Source: Gammaproteobacteria bacterium
Lineage (GTDB): Bacteria > Pseudomonadota > Gammaproteobacteria > Diplorickettsiales > Diplorickettsiaceae
DNA: 10,822 nucleotides
Direction of reading: 5' to 3'
Assembly: GCA_013288455.1 (NCBI GenBank)
Contig: JABDBU010000022.1
Location: forward strand, 1-10,822
Part shown: piece after piece, positions 6,831-10,822 of the stretch
Numbering within the stretch: position 1 is the stretch's first letter
Layout: each line of letters starts with the position of its first letter
Translations under genes and position numbers: made by a program
The notes under the pieces: generated by a model
What the model was told of the DNA's origin: nothing
What the model saw: the letters and a program-made list of their open reading frames with translations, nothing else
Database searches by the model: none

Positions 6831-9317
6831 TTAAAACAGTGGCTCGCCTGAGCTATCTACTGAGCTATCTACTGAGCTATCTACCGAATTTTCCACTTTC
6901 GTTTGATCTGTTGTTTGGTCTTCAATCTGCTCTAAGGTTTGATCCTGACTTTCGCTCGTGTCGTCTATTGTATCAATAACTCCCAGCTCTGCTTCTTCCG
7001 GCACCTTAGATAGATTATCTTGACGAAAATATTCCATGATGGAACCCGATGTTCCTTGTGGTAGTAGGTAGCCTGTCACGGGATCGATACTTTCTGTGAC
7101 AATGTCAGGTGGTTGCGGCATTGTTTTTTCTGGCTTTCCGAGTAGAGCAACGCGCATAAAATTGATCCACATTGGTAACGCAGCCTTCGCGCCATACTCC
7201 AGCACTGAGCTTGGCTGATCAAATCCTACCCAAACCGTAGCAACTAAATCACTATTAAACCCAGTAAACCAGGTATCCACATAATCACTAGTAGTGCCTG
7301 TTTTTCCGGAAAGATCGTGACGGCCTAAACTCAGCGCTTGAGTACCTGTACCATAACGAATGACATCTTGCAAAGCAGATGTAGCAAGAAACGCAATATC
7401 CGCAGGGATGGCTTGTGGTGCGTAAGGACTGTTATCCTTTATATTTGGCAGGTTAATTTTACCAGTTAAACAATCTTCACATGCTATTTTGGGTTCTGCT
7501 TGATAAATAGTCTGTCCCTGCTCATCGGTAATATGATCAATAAGATAAGGTGTTATTCTGAATCCACCATTTGCAAAAACAGCATAAGCACGTGCCAACT
7601 CCATAGGTGTAACTTCCCCTGTACCTAAAGCAAGAGAGAGATTACTGGGTAGCTTTTTGGGGATAAAACCAAAGCGCTTCATGTAGGTCAACACATAGGG
7701 GACACCGACTGCCTGCAACAAACGTACAGAGACGAGATTGACGGACCTTGCTAGAGCGACGCGTAAGCGTGTTGGTCCGTTAAAAATATGATTATCATTT
7801 TGCGGGCGCCATGGTTCATCGCGTCCTGGTATATCAAATACGAGAGGCGCATCGTTAAATACATTGGCCAATGTATACCCTTTAGCCAGTGCTGCTGCAT
7901 AAATAAAAGGTTTAAATCCTGACCCAGGTTGTCGTTCTGCTTGAATGACTCGGTTAAATTTACTTAAATTGTAATCAAATCCTCCTACAAGGGCAGTGAT
8001 AGCGCCGTTTTGAGGATTCATAGCAATCAGCGCCCCCTGTATTTTTGGTATTTGTGTAAGTTGCCATGTGTGGTTTTTATTTTGTACACGTATGATGTCC
8101 CCTATCTTCACCCTGCTTGCTAGCATTTTCGACGGTGGATTGAGCTGATGTGATTCTGGAAAAGTCCAAGCGATACCTGCCCAAGGAATAATAATTGACT
8201 GATTATCTGCTAGCAAAGCACTAATCCCTTGCTCGGTAATGGCCGTGACTATCGCAGCCTGCAGGCCGTTCACCGACGAAACACGATGCAGTTCATTTAA
8301 GATAGATACAAGCTTTTTTGAATTCACAGGGCCACTACGTCTTTCCGGACCTCTGTAGGCATGTCGGTGATCATAAGCTAACAGAGCGGTGCGCAACGCC
8401 TGATTGGCAGCTAGCTGTTGAACGGTGTTAAGCGTTGTATAGACATTATACCCCTTTGTATAGATATCATTACCGAAACTTTTGTACATCATATCCCGTA
8501 CCATTTCAGCAACATAAGGTGCCTTGATCATGCCGTTGCTGCTGATGTCCGGATGTGTTTGCATGGGTGTTTGAATAGCAGTCTGGTAAACAGGCTGCGA
8601 TAAGTAACCTAATTCCAACATACGCGCCAATACATGGTCACGACGTTGTTTTGCGGCAATAGGATTGACCAAAGGATTAATCGCAGAAGGTGCTTTGGGT
8701 AAACCAGCAATCGTCGCGATTTCAGGTAATGTCAGTTGATCTAAGGTTTTACTAAAATAAATCTGAGCAGCAGCAGAGACTCCATAAGCTCGATTTCCTA
8801 GAAAAATTTTGTTGAAATAAAGTTCCAGAATTTGATCTTTAGTAAATTCTCGCTCTATTTTTAATGAAAGAAGGATTTCAGTAATTTTACGTAAAAAGGT
8901 TTTTTCACGAGACAAATAGAAGTTACGAGCCACTTGCATGGTTATGGTGCTGCCTCCTTGCGCTTTTGTGCCTGTTAATAACAGCTCCCCAGCAGCACGG
9001 AGTAGACCGAAAAAATCAACACCGTGGTGCTCTAAAAAACGTTGATCTTCAGTGGCTAAGAATGCTTGAACCATGCTCGTAGGCACTTCGTTCAATTTAA
9101 CTAAATTTCTATGTAATTCGCCAAATTCTGCGATGGTTTGCCCATCATTGGTATAAACCCGCATCGGAATGGGTAATTGTACGGACCTCAGTTCATCAAC
9201 GTCGGGTAATTGTTGAGCAATATACAGATATACTAGGCTTAGACCTACAATAAATGTAATGAAAAAACTCAATAGCATCAGCACAAAATGACGAAAAAAA
9301 GCAAGGGGGGTTTTCAT
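6831..9317 (-). CDS. mrcA: Penicillin-binding protein 1A, bifunctional peptidoglycan transglycosylase/transpeptidase
   Basis: PBP1A polymerises lipid II into glycan strands and crosslinks them in the periplasm. Numbered from the ATG at 9317: a short cytoplasmic tail and one membrane anchor (about 11-36); glycosyltransferase family 51 domain with ATEDQRF (catalytic Glu90), GGSTITMQVARN and EREFTKDQILELYFNKIFLG; an inserted OB-like region (about 310-425); the transpeptidase domain with SGFK (nucleophile Ser466, Lys469), SVN at 525-527 and KTGTT starting at 672. The order and the 828-aa length fit class A PBP1A (E. coli 850 aa) rather than PBP1B. The ATG at 9317 was preferred over an in-frame GTG at 9329 because it leads directly into the anchor; neither has a strong ribosome-binding site. 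After the transpeptidase domain comes an acidic, Gln/Thr/Ser-rich tail of about 50 residues ending in a VDSS repeat. Divergent placement next to pilM is common in gammaproteobacteria. Confidence 0.96.
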   Translation of the reverse strand: MKTPLAFFRHFVLMLLSFFITFIVGLSLVYLYIAQQLPDVDELRSVQLPIPMRVYTNDGQTIAEFGELHRNLVKLNEVPTSMVQAFLATEDQRFLEHHGVDFFGLLRAAGELLLTGTKAQGGSTITMQVARNFYLSREKTFLRKITEILLSLKIEREFTKDQILELYFNKIFLGNRAYGVSAAAQIYFSKTLDQLTLPEIATIAGLPKAPSAINPLVNPIAAKQRRDHVLARMLELGYLSQPVYQTAIQTPMQTHPDISSNGMIKAPYVAEMVRDMMYKSFGNDIYTKGYNVYTTLNTVQQLAANQALRTALLAYDHRHAYRGPERRSGPVNSKKLVSILNELHRVSSVNGLQAAIVTAITEQGISALLADNQSIIIPWAGIAWTFPESHQLNPPSKMLASRVKIGDIIRVQNKNHTWQLTQIPKIQGALIAMNPQNGAITALVGGFDYNLSKFNRVIQAERQPGSGFKPFIYAAALAKGYTLANVFNDAPLVFDIPGRDEPWRPQNDNHIFNGPTRLRVALARSVNLVSVRLLQAVGVPYVLTYMKRFGFIPKKLPSNLSLALGTGEVTPMELARAYAVFANGGFRITPYLIDHITDEQGQTIYQAEPKIACEDCLTGKINLPNIKDNSPYAPQAIPADIAFLATSALQDVIRYGTGTQALSLGRHDLSGKTGTTSDYVDTWFTGFNSDLVATVWVGFDQPSSVLEYGAKAALPMWINFMRVALLGKPEKTMPQPPDIVTESIDPVTGYLLPQGTSGSIMEYFRQDNLSKVPEEAELGVIDTIDDTSESQDQTLEQIEDQTTDQTKVENSVDSSVDSSVDSSGEPLF
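6849..6884. repeat. 12-bp tandem repeat, three copies, within mrcA
   Basis: The unit TGAGCTATCTAC occurs three times in a row without a mismatch. On the mrcA strand each copy encodes Val-Asp-Ser-Ser, near the very C terminus of PBP1A. Because the unit is a multiple of three, a change in copy number would only lengthen or shorten the acidic tail. Confidence 0.95.
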
Positions 9318-9513
9318 GGTTGGCAACACTAATCAGCTCACGTCATGATATAGGATCTTTTCATCCATGTCCTATCCATAAGATTCTGTGTCTACGAGTA
9401 CGCCTATAAGTATCCTCGACTAGGGTTAGGTAAGCGTCCCTAGAAATAGAAATATAGAGATACCTTTACGAAAAATTACCATAAAGAGCAAATAAAATTT
9501 ATGTATTAAGTAA

Positions 9514-9541
9514 TTGACACAAAACTATTTACAGACATAAT
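9514..9541 (+). promoter_or_regulatory. Near-consensus sigma-70 promoter for pilM
   Basis: TTGACA (9514-9519) is a perfect -35 box and CATAAT (9536-9541) matches five of six -10 bases, with a 16-bp spacer. Transcription would begin near 9548, about 42-55 bp before the pilM start. The surrounding 9470-9560 stretch is very AT-rich. This is the strongest promoter-like sequence in the window. A weaker inverted repeat, CTAGGG/CCCTAG with a 12-nt loop (9420-9443), lies upstream between it and mrcA. Confidence 0.7.
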
Positions 9542-9589
9542 AAACAAAAATATTGAATATTTAGCCTAATAATTCCTTGCAATGGATTA

Positions 9590-10576
9590 ATGGATGAGCA
9601 TATGGGCTTTATTAAGGATAGATTTAAAAATACAGAATCTAGCAGGGATATTGTTGGGTTAGATATCGGGTATTCAGCAATTAGGTCCGTTGTTTTAGAA
9701 AGTTCAGGGCCTGCGTTGACACTTAAGCACTATTGTGTTGAACCTTTGTCTCTAGGACTCACTCAGCATTGGCCGACTCACGCAAAGGAACAGATTACCG
9801 CCGGTATCAAGCGATCATTGGCAACAATAGATACTTACTCAAAGCACTGTGTCATAGCAGTTCCTGATAGTGTAATAACAAGTAGGTGGCTCCGTTTTGA
9901 TAGTGCTACGGCTGAAGATATTGAAACCGCCTTGCACGCTGCAGTGGAAGAATACATTCCCTGTCCGCTGGACGATATTTATTTTGATTATCAGGTCTTT
10001 GATACTTATTCCACTGATCAAAATTATCTAGATGTATTACTAGTTGCCTGTAGAAAAGAACAGGTGGATGCTCGCTTGGAGATAGTGCACTATGCCGGAC
10101 TCACTCCGCTTTCTGTTGAAATAAATTCACATGTCATCAGATGGACTTACGCGAGACTATATTCTGCTAACTTAATGCAAACCTGCATATTAGTCGATAT
10201 AGGTGCTACACATCTTACGCTCTCATTTGGGAGCGAAACTCAACAAATGTATAGCTGTCATGAAAATATGATAGCACTTGTTAGTAAAGAAACTATTCTG
10301 CAACGAGTACAGCAATTTTTTTCTTTATTTTATCTTAGCTACCCTTATCATCAATTCAATAAATTAATTTTTATCGGTTCTGATCGTTTGTTATTGGAAT
10401 TTTTAATAGAAAAATTGACTGATTTATACGGATTAAAGATAGAAATTCTAATCTTAGAGCAGCATCTTTTATTATTTTGCTCCCACGTAAATCAAGAGGA
10501 ATTTATTTCATTATTTCCGACTTTGTTTTTAAGTTTTAGTTTGGCATTTCGAGGACTAAAGGCAAGCTTATTATGA
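9590..10576 (+). CDS. pilM: Type IV pilus assembly protein PilM, shortened
   Basis: PilM is an actin/FtsA-like cytoplasmic ATP-binding protein that binds the N-terminal tail of PilN and links the pilus motor to the PilN/PilO/PilP inner-membrane platform. Visible: the first phosphate-binding loop VGLDIGYSAIRSV at 22-34; EEYIPCPLDDIYFDYQVF at 120-137, a hallmark of PilM; DVLLVACRKEQVD; AGLTPLSVEINS; the second nucleotide-site strand VDIGAT at 202-207; and the C-terminal SLAFRGL. The segment that normally follows VDIGAT (a GG-loop, a helix and the conserved eAe..K helix) is largely missing, and the usual GG of the late nucleotide loop reads FIGSD at 261-265. The result is 328 aa against about 354 in Pseudomonas. 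The 3' third is very AT-rich and Leu/Phe-rich. The start is either the ATG at 9590 or the in-frame ATG at 9602; the latter has GGA seven bases ahead at 9592-9594 and fits the usual short N terminus, so 9590 is uncertain. Confidence 0.87.
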   Translation: MDEHMGFIKDRFKNTESSRDIVGLDIGYSAIRSVVLESSGPALTLKHYCVEPLSLGLTQHWPTHAKEQITAGIKRSLATIDTYSKHCVIAVPDSVITSRWLRFDSATAEDIETALHAAVEEYIPCPLDDIYFDYQVFDTYSTDQNYLDVLLVACRKEQVDARLEIVHYAGLTPLSVEINSHVIRWTYARLYSANLMQTCILVDIGATHLTLSFGSETQQMYSCHENMIALVSKETILQRVQQFFSLFYLSYPYHQFNKLIFIGSDRLLLEFLIEKLTDLYGLKIEILILEQHLLLFCSHVNQEEFISLFPTLFLSFSLAFRGLKASLL

Positions 10577-10656
10577 ATTTGTGTTAAAAGTACCTCTATA
10601 AATTGCCATTTTACTTCAACACATCGTTTCATGTAGTCTGTGTATGGTTCATTTTA

Positions 10657-10661
10657 AAGGA
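10657..10661 (+). promoter_or_regulatory. Ribosome-binding site of pilN
   Basis: AAGGA lies ten bases before the pilN ATG at 10672. An ATG at 10668 is closer to the ideal spacing but opens a frame of only ten codons (10668-10700), so the two starts overlap as ATGAATGA. Confidence 0.5.
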
Positions 10662-10671
10662 TTAAAAATGA

Positions 10672-10822
10672 ATGAAAGAAATAAATTTATTGCCACGTAA
10701 ATTTCAGAAAAATAAACGAAATAAAATAAAATTTATATTTTTTTCAGCTCCGCTGTTATTAGGTTGTACATTAGTACTACTTTTTCACATGATAATTTCT
10801 TATCAAATTAATCAATTAGAAC
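10672..10822 (+). CDS. pilN: Type IV pilus assembly protein PilN, 3' end cut by the window edge
   Basis: PilN is a single-span inner-membrane protein that pairs with PilO and docks PilM through its cytoplasmic tail. The 50 residues visible show exactly this start: MKEINLLPRK, which holds the PilM-binding INLLP motif, then a Lys/Asn-rich basic stretch (about 9-20), then a hydrophobic membrane segment (about 21-43), then the start of the periplasmic part. The frame runs open off the right edge. It lies 95 bp after pilM, although the pair is usually close together or overlapping. This region is very AT-rich. The INLLP motif next to pilM makes the call firm despite the short length; pilO, pilP and pilQ would be expected beyond the edge. 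Confidence 0.88.
   Translation, partial: MKEINLLPRKFQKNKRNKIKFIFFSAPLLLGCTLVLLFHMIISYQINQLE

Noticed and set aside
8418..8603. Small plus-strand open frame inside mrcA
   Set aside because: It overlaps conserved PBP1A coding sequence and has no supporting signals.
9839..10021. 60-codon minus-strand open frame inside pilM
   Set aside because: An antisense shadow of the best-conserved part of pilM.
10668..10700. Ten-codon leader peptide before pilN
   Set aside because: Composition and length look accidental; it overlaps the real pilN start in another frame, and no attenuator structure was seen.

Overview
The window looks like ordinary chromosome from an AT-rich gammaproteobacterium, most likely of the Legionellales/Coxiellaceae group (intracellular Legionella, Coxiella or Rickettsiella relatives). 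This placement is inferred from three things: a short, Legionella/Coxiella-like PanC, the penicillin-binding protein 1A gene lying back to back with pilM-pilN (a common gammaproteobacterial arrangement), and an unfamiliar effector-like protein at the left edge. No rRNA, tRNA, insertion sequence, CRISPR array or prophage was seen.

Layout, left to right. (1) 1-1257, plus strand: the 3' part of an unrecognised gene whose frame is still open at the left edge. (2) 1295-4369, minus strand: waaC (lipopolysaccharide heptosyltransferase I) followed by priA (replication-restart helicase), converging on gene 1. (3) 4370-4629: a divergent control region of about 260 bp with a 13-bp palindrome. (4) 4630-6160, plus strand: panB and panC, overlapping by 17 bp, for pantothenate synthesis. 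(5) 6309-6770, plus strand: a small exported thioredoxin-fold protein of the TlpA/DsbE type with its own likely promoter. (6) 6831-9317, minus strand: mrcA (penicillin-binding protein 1A), converging on the thioredoxin gene. (7) 9318-9589: a divergent, AT-rich region with a near-consensus sigma-70 promoter reading towards pilM. (8) 9590 to the right edge, plus strand: pilM and the start of pilN, inner-membrane platform genes of the type IV pilus.

Most of the genes serve envelope building (LPS inner core, peptidoglycan, type IV pilus platform, periplasmic thiol chemistry), together with CoA precursor synthesis and replication restart. No gene cluster here looks like a new multi-gene system. 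The points most worth a second look are structural changes in known proteins: PriA seems to have lost its winged-helix domain and carries an A10 run at that point; PilM lacks a stretch of its actin-like fold and is followed by an unusually large gap before pilN; PBP1A has a 12-bp tandem repeat in its acidic tail; and the left-edge protein has no family I can name.
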